Source: Streptomyces sp. NBC_01465
Lineage (GTDB): Bacteria > Actinomycetota > Actinomycetes > Streptomycetales > Streptomycetaceae
Length of the DNA: 64,000 nucleotides
Assembly: GCF_036227325.1 (NCBI RefSeq)
Contig: NZ_CP109467.1
Span: 3,472,001 to 3,536,000, forward strand
Reading direction: 5' to 3'
The notes under the pieces were generated by a model, which was given only the letters and a program-made list of their open reading frames with translations, searched no databases and had not been told where the DNA came from. Positions 42,283 through 50,931 of the stretch are shown piece by piece. The position numbers were made by a program, and so were the translations under genes. Numbering within the stretch: the first letter of the stretch is position 1; each line of letters opens with the position of its first letter.

Positions 42283-42321
42283 CCGGTCAGTCTGCTGATC
42301 ATGCATCCCCTGTCCACCGAA

Positions 42322-42371
42322 TTCGGATGATCCGAAAGCGTGTACTGATTCCAACTCGCCCCCGATAAACT
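42322..42371. promoter_or_regulatory. Promoter and palindrome upstream of the NTPase gene
   Basis: TTCGGAT (42322-42328), G, ATCCGAA (42330-42336) is a perfect 15-bp palindrome. TAAACT (42366-42371) is a good -10 for the plus strand, about 48 nt before the TTG start. The palindrome sits where an activator or repressor would control the NTPase operon, between it and the divergent DinB-like gene. Confidence 0.5.
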
Positions 42372-42419
42372 GGTGTTCCTGCAGCGACGGCTGCCTACAC
42401 CCGGCTCGGGAGGTGCGGC

Positions 42420-44462
42420 TTGGACAGAGAGCTGTTCGGCCGCGAGGCCGTTCTCGACGGACTCGCGCCCCGGCTCGTCGGGCTGCCGGCCGGCGGGTTC
42501 CAGCAGGTGAAACCCGAGCATGCGGAGGACCTGCCGGTCGTCGTCATCACCGGCGGCCGCGGTACGGGCAAGACCGTCCTGCTCAAACAGCTCCGCAACA
42601 ACTACCGCGAGCGCACCCCCGTCGCCCTGATCGACTGCGAGCACCCCGACTTCGCCGGACTGCCCTCCGGGGACCCGCGCGCGCCCTACTGGTCCCCCGT
42701 GACCGAGGCGCTCTCCGTGCTCGGCCAGCAGCTCGGGCCGGCCGTGAGCGGCGCCCGCCACATCGAATTCCCGCGCCTGGCCGCCGGGTTGGTCGCCATC
42801 GCCTCCACGGGCTGGGACCCGAACAACGGTCAGCGCGTACGCGACGAGGCCATGCGCCTCGGGATGCTCGTGGAGTCCGGGTCGCGGCTCAGGAACACCG
42901 GGCGCGGCTGGGTCGTCAAGGTCGCGGCCAAGTTCGCCGCACTGTGGGCGGGGGCCCCGCCCGGTCTCGACGTCGTCATCGAGTCGACCGTCGAGTCGCT
43001 CCTGGAGGACCTCTTCGACCGCGGCCAGCGCAAGGCCGTCACCTGGTACGGGAACTACCCCGGCGCCGGCGGCAACGCCAAACGCGGGCTCAATCTCCTC
43101 GCCCTGCAGTTCCGCCGCCAGCGCGACACCGACGCCCGCACCCTCGCCGAGCGCCATCTCGTCGGGGCGCTGCGCGCCGACCTGAAGGCCGCCTACACGG
43201 GGATGGGCAATCTGCGGCACGTCGGGCGGCCGCTCGTACTCCTCGACAACGTTCAAGCACCGCTCGGGCGGCGCCTGTTGGAGCCCGTCCTCAGGGACCG
43301 GGCCGCCGGCCTTTACGACCAGGCCGTCTTCATGGGGACGCTGCGCGGGTACGACCACCCGGCGCTGCGTGCCGCCGTCCGCTGTCTCCTCCCCCAGGTC
43401 ACCAACTCCACCCCCTGGACCCGTTCCACCGAGGTCGCCTCCGGTGCGCTGGCCGTGGAGATGACCGCGCTGGAGCCCGAGCACGTACGGCGGATGCTCG
43501 ACCAGCAGGACCCGGCCCTGCACACCCCGCCGCAGCTCGCCCGCTCCATCCACCGGCTGACCTGCGGGCGTCCTCTCGGTGTCGCTCTGCTGACCCGGGC
43601 CGCGGGGCAGGCCGTGACACCGCAAGCGGCGCCCTCGATTCCCGTACGGCAGACGCCTGTTGAGCTCACCCCCCGCTCCCTCCTCGGACTGCCCGTCGTC
43701 GTACGCGAGGACACCCCGGGGCGCGAGACGGCCACCGAGCTGCTCGGGCAGTTCGTCCACCCGGCCCGCCTGGAGCGGCTCACTGTGCTGGCCGCCGCGC
43801 ACGACACCGCCGACGCCGAGTTCCTGGCCGCCGAGCGCCTCGACCACGACGGCGGGGCGTCCGGGGTGCTGCCCATGCGCGATCTGCTCGCCGCCGAGTA
43901 CTGGGGCACCTCGGCCGACCACTTCATCGCCGACCCCTTCCTGCGGACCCTCCTCCTGCACCGGCTGCACACCGACCGGGTGCGCTGGCGCGACGTGCAG
44001 CAGGCGATGTCCGACCACTACCCGGACGGCCATCCGCGCCGGATCCACCATGAACTCGCCCTGGGCCAGACGGCGTTCGCCGTCTCCCGACTGCGCGACA
44101 CCTTCCGCACCTCCGACGCCGGGGCCTGGCTGCGCGAGCTGCGGTTCATCGCCTCCGCACCGCTCTTCGACACCGCCGACGAGCGGCGTGCCGTCGCGCT
44201 CGGGCGGACCGACGCCGAGCAGTCGGTGCCCGACGGGACGGACCGCGTCTTCCATCTCCGGATCCGCCGACTCCTCTACTCCGTATGGCAGTTGACCGAT
44301 CTGCTCGCGCTCCCCGACGACGACGTCACCGACAAGATGGGCGACGAACTCCAGCAGCTCTCCGCCCTCCACCCCACCGGCAACGAAGAGCTCTGGCAGG
44401 CCTCCCGGAGCTGGCCGCAGGCCGTCCGCGAGTGGCGGACCCTGCCGACGACGGGAGACTGA
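42420..44462 (+). CDS. P-loop NTPase (STAND-like), unknown function
   Basis: 680 residues from TTG 42420, with GGGAGG about 7 nt upstream. Walker A is GGRGTGKTVLLKQL near residue 44; RPLVLLDNVQAP near 270 looks like Walker B. The rest is helical: an insertion with VAIASTGWDPNNGQ and a long C-terminal part, LEPEHVRRMLDQQDPALHTP to TDLLALPDDDVTD, typical of signal-transduction ATPases. It has no membrane segment and no effector domain that I recognise. It is followed 6 nt later by a membrane-anchored binding-protein gene, and the two are certainly co-transcribed. The function is unknown. Confidence 0.75.
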   Translation: MDRELFGREAVLDGLAPRLVGLPAGGFQQVKPEHAEDLPVVVITGGRGTGKTVLLKQLRNNYRERTPVALIDCEHPDFAGLPSGDPRAPYWSPVTEALSVLGQQLGPAVSGARHIEFPRLAAGLVAIASTGWDPNNGQRVRDEAMRLGMLVESGSRLRNTGRGWVVKVAAKFAALWAGAPPGLDVVIESTVESLLEDLFDRGQRKAVTWYGNYPGAGGNAKRGLNLLALQFRRQRDTDARTLAERHLVGALRADLKAAYTGMGNLRHVGRPLVLLDNVQAPLGRRLLEPVLRDRAAGLYDQAVFMGTLRGYDHPALRAAVRCLLPQVTNSTPWTRSTEVASGALAVEMTALEPEHVRRMLDQQDPALHTPPQLARSIHRLTCGRPLGVALLTRAAGQAVTPQAAPSIPVRQTPVELTPRSLLGLPVVVREDTPGRETATELLGQFVHPARLERLTVLAAAHDTADAEFLAAERLDHDGGASGVLPMRDLLAAEYWGTSADHFIADPFLRTLLLHRLHTDRVRWRDVQQAMSDHYPDGHPRRIHHELALGQTAFAVSRLRDTFRTSDAGAWLRELRFIASAPLFDTADERRAVALGRTDAEQSVPDGTDRVFHLRIRRLLYSVWQLTDLLALPDDDVTDKMGDELQQLSALHPTGNEELWQASRSWPQAVREWRTLPTTGD

Positions 44463-44468
44463 ACCGCC

Positions 44469-46004
44469 GTGATGAACCGATTCCGCGAGATCTTCTGGTT
44501 CACCCCGCTCAAGCGCATCCTCACCTCCGCCCTCGCCCTGGTGCTGCTCGCGGCCGCGGGCATCGGCGCGTACGTCGTCTACACGCCCGATCTGCACTGC
44601 GCGAAGGGCGTCGACCGCCCCGAGAAGGGCGCCGAGTGCATAGGCGTCTCGGGGGACGGCTACGACTTCGGGGTCCCCGGGCTGCACGCCGTCGCCCAGG
44701 CCGTCGCCCGCGAGAACAAGACCCTCAAGAGCGGTACGTACGCGACCGTCGCCCTGCTCCTCCCCCTCACCTCCACCGACAGCGGCACCGCGACGAAGGT
44801 CCTCAACGAGGTGCAGGGCGCGTTCCTGGAGCAGTACCGGGCCAACCACAACGACAACGGCCAGGTCCCCAAGATCCGCCTCGTCCTCGCCAACTCGGGC
44901 CGCGGCAGCGAGCAGTGGAGTCACGCGGTCGACCGGCTCAAGTCGATGACCGACGCCCCCGACAACCTCCGCGCGGTCTCGGGGATCGCCATCAGCAGCC
45001 CCAGCACCAAGGCCGCGGTGAAGGAGCTGACCGCATCCCACATCCCGGTCATCGGTACGACGATCACCGCCGACGACATCGCCAACAGCCCCTCCGGCGA
45101 CCCCTATCCGGGCCTGGCCCGCGTCTCGCCGACCAACCTCGACGAGGCGCGCGCGCTGGCCCAGTTCGGCAAGGTCGACGCCAAGCGGGCGCTGCTCGTC
45201 CAGGACACCGTGACGACCGACTACTACACCTCGACCCTCAAGGCGGCGTTCACGACGCTGCTCAAGGGCGCCCCGTACGCACCGAACCTCTTCACCTCGC
45301 CGCCCGACTCGACCGAGGACGGCACCACCGCGAACACCTTCGACCAGATGAAGTTCCTGATCTGCGACACCCGGGCCGACACGATCTTCTTCGCCGGACG
45401 CCACACCCAGCTGCGGCAGTTCATCAACGCGCTGGGTGCGCGCGGCTGCCAGGAGCGGGCGTTCACGATCCTCACCGGCGACGAGGCCTCGTACCTCGGC
45501 CGGGACACGAAGCTCGACAAGAGCGCCCTCGCCAAGAAGATCACCGTCCGGTACGCCTCGCTCGCGCACCCCGACGCGTGGACCACGGGGACCCCGCCGA
45601 AGACGGGTGGCAGCGCGGCGGACTACAAGACGTTCGCGGCGCTGCTGGCGAAGGCGGCGGGCGACGACGTCGGCCCGATCGGCCCTTCGCAGCTCGCGGA
45701 CGGCCAGGCGATCGTCGCGTACGACGCGATGACGCTCGCCGTGCACGGCATCCGCAAGGCCACGGTGAAGGGGAAGACGCTCCCCGAACTGGCCGACGTC
45801 GGGACCCAGTGGACGCTGGTCAAGGGGCAGCTGCGGGTCTTCGGGGCGAGCGGCTGGATCTGCCTGGACAACCACGGCAACCCGTACAACAAGGCCGTCC
45901 CGATCGTGGAGCTCACCCCGCAGGGCACCCAGCGCTTCGTGAAGATCGCCTGGCCGGAGGGGAAGCCGCCGACTCAGGCGTGCTTGCCGCCGGCCGTCTC
46001 GTAG
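44469..46004 (+). CDS. Membrane-anchored type-I periplasmic-binding-protein-like sensor
   Basis: 511 residues from GTG 44469 (ATG 44472 close by). A short cytoplasmic N-terminus MMNRFREIFWFTPLKR, one membrane anchor (ILTSALALVLLAAAGIGAYVV) and then an exported domain with the Leu/Ile/Val-binding fold: TVALLLPLTSTDSGTATKVL, SGIAISSPSTKAAVKELT, IPVIGTTITADDIAN, TIFFAGRHTQLRQF. No lipobox and no ABC permease or ATPase genes are near, so transport is unlikely. A ligand receptor working with the adjacent NTPase is the better inference. The 3' end overlaps the convergent SRPBCC gene by 31 nt. Confidence 0.8.
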   Translation: MMNRFREIFWFTPLKRILTSALALVLLAAAGIGAYVVYTPDLHCAKGVDRPEKGAECIGVSGDGYDFGVPGLHAVAQAVARENKTLKSGTYATVALLLPLTSTDSGTATKVLNEVQGAFLEQYRANHNDNGQVPKIRLVLANSGRGSEQWSHAVDRLKSMTDAPDNLRAVSGIAISSPSTKAAVKELTASHIPVIGTTITADDIANSPSGDPYPGLARVSPTNLDEARALAQFGKVDAKRALLVQDTVTTDYYTSTLKAAFTTLLKGAPYAPNLFTSPPDSTEDGTTANTFDQMKFLICDTRADTIFFAGRHTQLRQFINALGARGCQERAFTILTGDEASYLGRDTKLDKSALAKKITVRYASLAHPDAWTTGTPPKTGGSAADYKTFAALLAKAAGDDVGPIGPSQLADGQAIVAYDAMTLAVHGIRKATVKGKTLPELADVGTQWTLVKGQLRVFGASGWICLDNHGNPYNKAVPIVELTPQGTQRFVKIAWPEGKPPTQACLPPAVS

Positions 46005-46492
46005 GCGGTACGGAGAGCCTGCCAGCGGTCCGGACTCCAGGTGGACCAGTCCTTGGGGCTGCCTTCGAGGGCGTCGTAGAGGAACTCGAAGTGGTTGTGC
46101 CACCCGGCCAGGCAGTCCAGGCGCAGGCTGTCGTCGCCCTGGAACTCATTGGTGAAGCGGACGACCGCCGCCTGCGAGCCGACCGGCTCCAGGTGGAAGC
46201 GGATCCGGCCGTGGAGATCGATCGTGTACTCGGCGACGCGCTGGACCTCCCAGGCGGTGACGGTGCCGCCGTGGATGTTGTCGCTCTCGCCGTTCAGCCA
46301 CCGCAGCCTGACCGCCCCGCCCAGCCGCGGCTCCAGTACGTCGGCCGCCGCCAGCCAGCCGGGCAGCCCGCGCGGGGTGGCCACGGCCGACCAGACCTGC
46401 TCCAGGGAGTGGGGCAGGTGCAGGGCGAAACGGAGCACGTGGGTGGTGCCGCGGGTGGTGCTGGTGCCATGGGCGATCGCGTCGGACGTCAT
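45974..46492 (-). CDS. SRPBCC-domain protein
   Basis: 172 residues from ATG 46492. The AHSA1/START-like opening FALHLPHSLEQVWSAVATPR, then LPGWLAAADVLEPRLGG, the strands GGTVTAWEVQRVAEYTID and VVRFTNEFQGD, and the C-terminal helix GWHNHFEFLYDALEG mark the fold that binds a hydrophobic ligand. The role is unknown. Its 3' end overlaps the binding-protein gene. Confidence 0.82.
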   Translation of the reverse strand: MTSDAIAHGTSTTRGTTHVLRFALHLPHSLEQVWSAVATPRGLPGWLAAADVLEPRLGGAVRLRWLNGESDNIHGGTVTAWEVQRVAEYTIDLHGRIRFHLEPVGSQAAVVRFTNEFQGDDSLRLDCLAGWHNHFEFLYDALEGSPKDWSTWSPDRWQALRTAYETAGGKHA

Positions 46493-46538
46493 GGCACCAG
46501 CCTCACCCGGGCGGGGCGGTTCCGCACCCCTGGCGCTG

Positions 46539-47480
46539 TTACGGCTGCTGGCCGGGCCTGTCGACCACGGTGCGGTTCATGATCGCGCTGACACCGATCA
46601 CATCACCCTTCTTCAGGTTCTCGACGTCGCGCACCGCGACCTCCCGCTCCCCCAGGAACGCCTTCGTCTTCTTGTCGAAGATGAGCTGCTCCATGACCCC
46701 GGAGTCCTCGCGACCGACCGCGATCCCGTGCCGCCCCGCCGCGTCCACCGCGTCCTCGACGACGACCACACCGGGGATCTTCGCGGCGGCCCGGTAGAGG
46801 GCTGCGGCCACCTCGGGCGGCATGAGGGACTCGTAGGAGAGGTCACCGACGAGGACGAAGGTGTTCTGGTTCTCGCTCTTGCCGCCGTGACTCGACTTGT
46901 GGAGCCAGTCGAGCATCTTGGCGGGGTCGGTGGGGAGGGTCTGGAGGTGGCGGTAGTTGGTGTTGCTCGCGACGCCGGGCGTCTCGGTCTCGAGCTTGGA
47001 CTGGTTCGATCCCGGGTTCACGTCGGGCTCCTTCAGCAGGCCCTGCCGCGTGCCGTCCACCGACTTCCACACCTCGCGCCGGTGGACCGGCGGGAACGAC
47101 GGCGGTCCGCTGCCGTCCGCCGGGGAGCTCATGTACGACACCTTGCTGTCGACGTACACGTACTGGTCGTCGCGGATCCCCGTGGGAACCCCCGTCTTCC
47201 CGGCCGCCAGCGCGATGTCGTCGAGCAGCGCCACGGCCTGCGGGGGCGCTGCCTGCACGCCGCCCCCGCCCTGGTTCACCACCGTGAGCCCCACGACGGT
47301 CGCGGCGGCGGCCACGGCGGCGATCGCGGGGACGGTGAAGGACGGACGGAGCCAGCCCTTCCGTACACGTACGGGATCGGAACCTTCGGTACGGATCTCA
47401 CGCATCAGATGCTCCTTGAGGACGCGGTGGCGGCCCAACGGGAGCTCCCGCTCGGGGAGTTCGGGAAGGTCGTCGTTCAT
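46539..47480 (-). CDS. CU044_5270-type single-pass membrane protein, ECF partner
   Basis: 313 residues. About 50 cytoplasmic residues (LPERELPLGRHRVLKEHLMR), one membrane segment near 52-70 (VPAIAAVAAAATVVGLTVV), then an exported domain with VYVDSKVSYMS, REVWKSVDG and a C-terminal strand region (GIAVGREDSGVMEQLIFD). The layout fits the CU044_5270 family. Its ATG overlaps the stop of the ECF sigma gene (ATGA), so it probably controls or senses for that sigma factor, but it has no zinc anti-sigma motif. Confidence 0.75.
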   Translation of the reverse strand: MNDDLPELPERELPLGRHRVLKEHLMREIRTEGSDPVRVRKGWLRPSFTVPAIAAVAAAATVVGLTVVNQGGGGVQAAPPQAVALLDDIALAAGKTGVPTGIRDDQYVYVDSKVSYMSSPADGSGPPSFPPVHRREVWKSVDGTRQGLLKEPDVNPGSNQSKLETETPGVASNTNYRHLQTLPTDPAKMLDWLHKSSHGGKSENQNTFVLVGDLSYESLMPPEVAAALYRAAAKIPGVVVVEDAVDAAGRHGIAVGREDSGVMEQLIFDKKTKAFLGEREVAVRDVENLKKGDVIGVSAIMNRTVVDRPGQQP

Positions 47481-48082
47481 CGGTTTCCCTCCTGGATGGG
47501 CCCGACCGCAGCAGTGCGGTCACCTCTCATCTGTCCGCGTCCGCCTTCGGGTTCCAGAGCGCGCGCGAGTTTTGAACGGGCCCTGGAGAGCCGGGACCTG
47601 ACCGTCCCGACCGGCACCCCGAGCGCCAGCGCGGCGGCCGCGTAGTCGAGCCCGGACCACACGCACAGGGACAGCACCTCGCGCTCCGGCCTGCGCAGAC
47701 CGGCCAGCGCGGCGGTGACGAGGGCGAGCTGCCGGGTGTCGTCGACCCGCGAGGCGACGGCGTCGGCGAAGTCCCGTACGCCCTCGTCGCGCGGCAGCCG
47801 GGCCACGGCGGCAGCATGGCGGCGCGCGGCGCGGCGGACGTTGCGGGTGACGTTGGTGGCGACGCCGAGCAGCCAGGGGCGCAGCGAACCCCCGTCCTCC
47901 TCGACCTTCGCGCGCAGCCGCCACGCCTCCAGAAAGGTCAGCGAGACGATGTCCTCGGCGAGCGCCCAGTCGCCCGTCAGCCGGTAGGCGTGGTTGTAGA
48001 CGGAGCGGGAGCAGGCGTCGAAGAGCACGCCGAAGGCGTCGTGGTCGCCGGCTCTGATGCGGGCCCTGAGTTGTGTGTCCAC
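47477..48082 (-). CDS. ECF-type RNA polymerase sigma factor
   Basis: 201 residues from GTG 48082 (TTG 48106 is a longer alternative with no ribosome site). Region 2: YNHAYRLTGDWALAEDIVSL and TFLEAWRLRAK near residue 50; region 4: LRRPEREVLSLCVWSGLDYA, then LGVPVGTVRSRLSRARSKL near residue 150. A sigma-70 group 4 factor. It overlaps the following membrane gene by 4 nt, forming a sigma/partner unit. The promoter targets are unknown. Confidence 0.88.
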   Translation of the reverse strand: MDTQLRARIRAGDHDAFGVLFDACSRSVYNHAYRLTGDWALAEDIVSLTFLEAWRLRAKVEEDGGSLRPWLLGVATNVTRNVRRAARRHAAAVARLPRDEGVRDFADAVASRVDDTRQLALVTAALAGLRRPEREVLSLCVWSGLDYAAAALALGVPVGTVRSRLSRARSKLARALEPEGGRGQMRGDRTAAVGPIQEGNR

Positions 48083-48107
48083 ACACTCCAACTGTCCGTA
48101 CGGCAAA

Positions 48108-48143
48108 GGCCGGTTCCCGTGACCTGAGTCACAGGAACCGGCC
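48108..48143 (-). terminator. Terminator hairpin of the cytochrome c maturation operon
   Basis: A 16-bp stem with one wobble: GGCCGGTTCCCGTGAC (48108-48123), loop CTGA, GTCACAGGAACCGGCC (48128-48143). On the minus strand it is followed by TTTGCC. It lies 22 nt after the ccsB stop and just before the sigma factor gene. Confidence 0.8.
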
Positions 48144-48165
48144 TCGGCCGATCAGAATACGGAAC

Positions 48166-49251
48166 TCAGACCCCGGCGTAGGAGTGCTTGCCGCTGATGA
48201 AGATGTTCACGCCGTAGTAGTTCCAGATCCAGCAGCCGAAGGCGAAGAGCGCGAGGTACGCGGCCTTGCGGCCCTTCCAGCCTGCGGTGGCGCGGGCGTG
48301 CAGGTAGCAGGCGTAGACGACCCAGGTGATGAACGACCAGGTCTCCTTGGGGTCCCAGCCCCAGTACCGGCCCCAGGCGTCGCCGGCCCAGATCGCGCCC
48401 GCGATGATCGTGAACGTCCAGAGCGGGAAGACGGCGGCGTTGATGCGGTACGAGAACTTGTCGAGCGAGGCCGCCGAGGGGAGCCGCTCCATGACCGAGG
48501 CCATGAAGGGGCTGGGCTCCTTGCCGGCCGCGACCTTCGCCTCGTACGAGTCACGGAAGAGGTACAGCAGCGTGCCCGCGCCCCCGATGAAGAACGTCGC
48601 GCCGCAGATGATCGCGCAGGAGACGTGGATCCACAGCCAGTACGAGTGCAGGGCCGGGACCAGCTGGTCGCTGGAGGTGTAGAGGACCGTGGTGGCGATA
48701 CCGAGGTCGAGGAGGACCGCGGTCACCAGCGGCAGGCCCAGCCAGCGGACCTTCACCTTGAAGGCCAGGAGCACCAGGTACACGGCGACGACCACCGTGG
48801 AGAAGGTGATCGAGAACTCGTACATGTTGCCCCACGGCGCCCGCTCCACGGAGGCCGCGCGGGCCACCACGCCGCCCACCGCGCAGAGGAAGCCGACGAC
48901 GGTCAGCGAGATCGCGATCCGGCCGTACAGGTCGCCCTGTTCCGTGCCGCCGGCCGCACCCGGGCCGTCGGGGACGTCGCGCGACCCGGCCGCCGAGCGC
49001 GTGACGATCTTCGGGCGCTCCAGTACGGCGGTCCCGCCGCCCGCCTTCTTGACCTGCACCTTCGGGGCAGAAGCGGCGGCAGCAGGGGTGGAGGTCAGCG
49101 CGGCGGCCGTACGGCCCACCTTGGAGCGCGCCCCGAAGGTCCACTCCGCGATGTGCGCGAAGAAGGCCAGCATGTACACGGCCATCGCGGAGTAGATGAG
49201 CACATTGCTCATGTGCGCGAGGTTCTCATTGGTTCCCGCGGCGAGATTCAC
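48166..49251 (-). CDS. ccsB: CcsB-type (CcsA/ResC) cytochrome c biogenesis protein
   Basis: 361 residues from GTG 49251; the start overlaps the ResB stop (GTGA). It has about eight membrane segments and the haem-handling WWD region: GRYWGWDPKETWSFITWVVY near residue 295. The histidines in WIHVSCAIICG and LHARATAGWKG flank it. With ResB it forms the membrane complex that carries haem outwards and attaches it to apocytochrome c. The N-terminus has one extra helix and an Ala/Pro linker of about 70 residues. It is the last gene of the operon, before the hairpin at 48108. Confidence 0.9.
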   Translation of the reverse strand: MNLAAGTNENLAHMSNVLIYSAMAVYMLAFFAHIAEWTFGARSKVGRTAAALTSTPAAAASAPKVQVKKAGGGTAVLERPKIVTRSAAGSRDVPDGPGAAGGTEQGDLYGRIAISLTVVGFLCAVGGVVARAASVERAPWGNMYEFSITFSTVVVAVYLVLLAFKVKVRWLGLPLVTAVLLDLGIATTVLYTSSDQLVPALHSYWLWIHVSCAIICGATFFIGGAGTLLYLFRDSYEAKVAAGKEPSPFMASVMERLPSAASLDKFSYRINAAVFPLWTFTIIAGAIWAGDAWGRYWGWDPKETWSFITWVVYACYLHARATAGWKGRKAAYLALFAFGCWIWNYYGVNIFISGKHSYAGV

Positions 49252-50927
49252 TTCTTCCCGGCCCCTTCGACTGTCGTCTCTGCAGGTTCTGGCGCCGAGG
49301 GCGCCACTGAATGGAGCTTGTCGGCCAGCAGGCCCAGCTCCTCGGGGAGCTTCGCGGACTCGCTCCGCCCCAGCCCCGCCATCTCGACGACGGTGGTCCC
49401 GTCCTCGCCCCGTACGGCCCGCACCCACACCCGGCGGCGCTGGATGAACAGCGAACCGGCGAGGCCCAGGATGGCCGCGATCGCGCCGATCAGCGCGAAG
49501 TTGTTGCCGGGCTGCTGGGAGATCTGGAAGCTGGCCCACTGCTTGACGCCCACGAACTGGATCGAGCCCGCGCCGTTCGGCAGCTTCATCGTCTCGCCGG
49601 GCAGCAGCAGCTTCTTGTACAGCTGCCCCTTGCTGTCCGTGAACTTCTTCATCTTCGACGAGTCGAGCTGGTACACGCTCTGCGGAAGCCCGGAGTCGAC
49701 GCCCAGGCTGCCGTGGTACCCGGAGAGTGCGAGGACGGGGAAGTCCAGGCCCGGGTACTGCGACATCATCGTGCCGTGCCCCTTGAAGGTCGGCACGAAC
49801 ATCGCGTTGAAGCCGAGCTGCTCCTTCTTGCCCTGGGGGTTCTTGTAGCCGTCCATCACCTTGATCGCACCGGACGAGGTGACGTTGGAGTCGAGCGGCA
49901 GCAGCGGTACGGCTTCCCGGTAGATCTCGTTGCCCTTGCCGTCCTTGACGGAGACGACGGGCGCGTAGCCGTGCGAGATCAGATAGACCTTGGTGCCGTC
50001 GATGACCAGCGGCTCGTTGACCTTGATGACACCCTTCTGGTCCTTGCCGTCGACGCCCTTGGAGTACGTCACATGGGCTTCGTACTTGCGCGGGGTGCCG
50101 CGGTTCGGGCCGGTCCTCTCGTACGTACCGACGAACTGGTCCAGCGTGAAGCTGAACGGCTTCAGGTCGTCGGCGTCGAAGAGGTTCCCGGGCGTGAAGT
50201 CGTCGTACTGCGAGAGCGTGTTGGAGAACCCGTCACCAGTGTCCTCCACCATCAGCTTGCCGCCCTCGGACTTCCACAGCTGGCCGCTGGCGAAGGCGAC
50301 CAGCATCACGATCAGCGCGATGTGGAAGATGAGGTTCCCGGTCTCCCGGAGGAAACCCTTCTCGGAGGCCACCGCGTCCCCGGCCACGTGCGCCCGGAAG
50401 CGCCGCTTCTTCAGCAGCGAGAGCGCGGCCGCACGGACGTCCTCCGGCGAGGACTCGGTGCGCCAGGTCGTGTACGCGGGGAGGCGCTTGAGGTTGCGGG
50501 GGGCGCCCGGCGGGCGGCTGCGGAGCTGGCCGACGAAGGTCCAGGTGCGCGGCACGATGCAGCCGATGAGCGAGACGAACAGCAGGATGTAGATCGCGGA
50601 GAACCACACCGAGCTGTACACGTGGAACATGCCGAGCTTCTCGTAGATCGGCGTGAGGAACGTGTGATCGGCCTTGAAGGTGTCGACCTTGGCCGCGTTG
50701 ATGCTGGTCTGCGGGATGAGCGAGCCGGGGATCGCACCGAGCGAGAGCAGCAGGAGCAGGAGCAGCGCGACGCGCATCGAGGTCAGCTGGCGCCAGAACC
50801 AGCGGATCCAGCCGATGACGCCCATCGCGGGCAGCGAGGAGGGCGACTCCTCCTTGGGGGCGGTCGACAGCTGCGACCCGGCTGCGCCGAGGTCGTCCTC
50901 TGTCGTCTTGGTCTCGGTGTCGCTCAT
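49248..50927 (-). CDS. resB: ResB-family cytochrome c biogenesis protein
   Basis: 559 residues. Three N-terminal membrane helices (LTSMRVALLLLLLLSLGAIP, VWFSAIYILLFVSLIGCIVP, ETGNLIFHIALIVMLVAFAS) then a large exported domain and a last helix near residue 475 (NFALIGAIAAILGLAGSLF). This is the ResB/Ccs1 layout. It works with CcsB in haem delivery in system II cytochrome c maturation. It starts 5 nt after the ccdA stop and overlaps ccsB by 4 nt, so the genes are translationally coupled. Confidence 0.92.
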   Translation of the reverse strand: MSDTETKTTEDDLGAAGSQLSTAPKEESPSSLPAMGVIGWIRWFWRQLTSMRVALLLLLLLSLGAIPGSLIPQTSINAAKVDTFKADHTFLTPIYEKLGMFHVYSSVWFSAIYILLFVSLIGCIVPRTWTFVGQLRSRPPGAPRNLKRLPAYTTWRTESSPEDVRAAALSLLKKRRFRAHVAGDAVASEKGFLRETGNLIFHIALIVMLVAFASGQLWKSEGGKLMVEDTGDGFSNTLSQYDDFTPGNLFDADDLKPFSFTLDQFVGTYERTGPNRGTPRKYEAHVTYSKGVDGKDQKGVIKVNEPLVIDGTKVYLISHGYAPVVSVKDGKGNEIYREAVPLLPLDSNVTSSGAIKVMDGYKNPQGKKEQLGFNAMFVPTFKGHGTMMSQYPGLDFPVLALSGYHGSLGVDSGLPQSVYQLDSSKMKKFTDSKGQLYKKLLLPGETMKLPNGAGSIQFVGVKQWASFQISQQPGNNFALIGAIAAILGLAGSLFIQRRRVWVRAVRGEDGTTVVEMAGLGRSESAKLPEELGLLADKLHSVAPSAPEPAETTVEGAGKK

Positions 50928-50931
50928 GAAT

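Noticed and set aside
42279..46103. 1274-codon minus-strand open frame across the NTPase and binding-protein genes
   Set aside because: Complement of two real genes; low-complexity Gly/Arg/Val product and no ribosome site.
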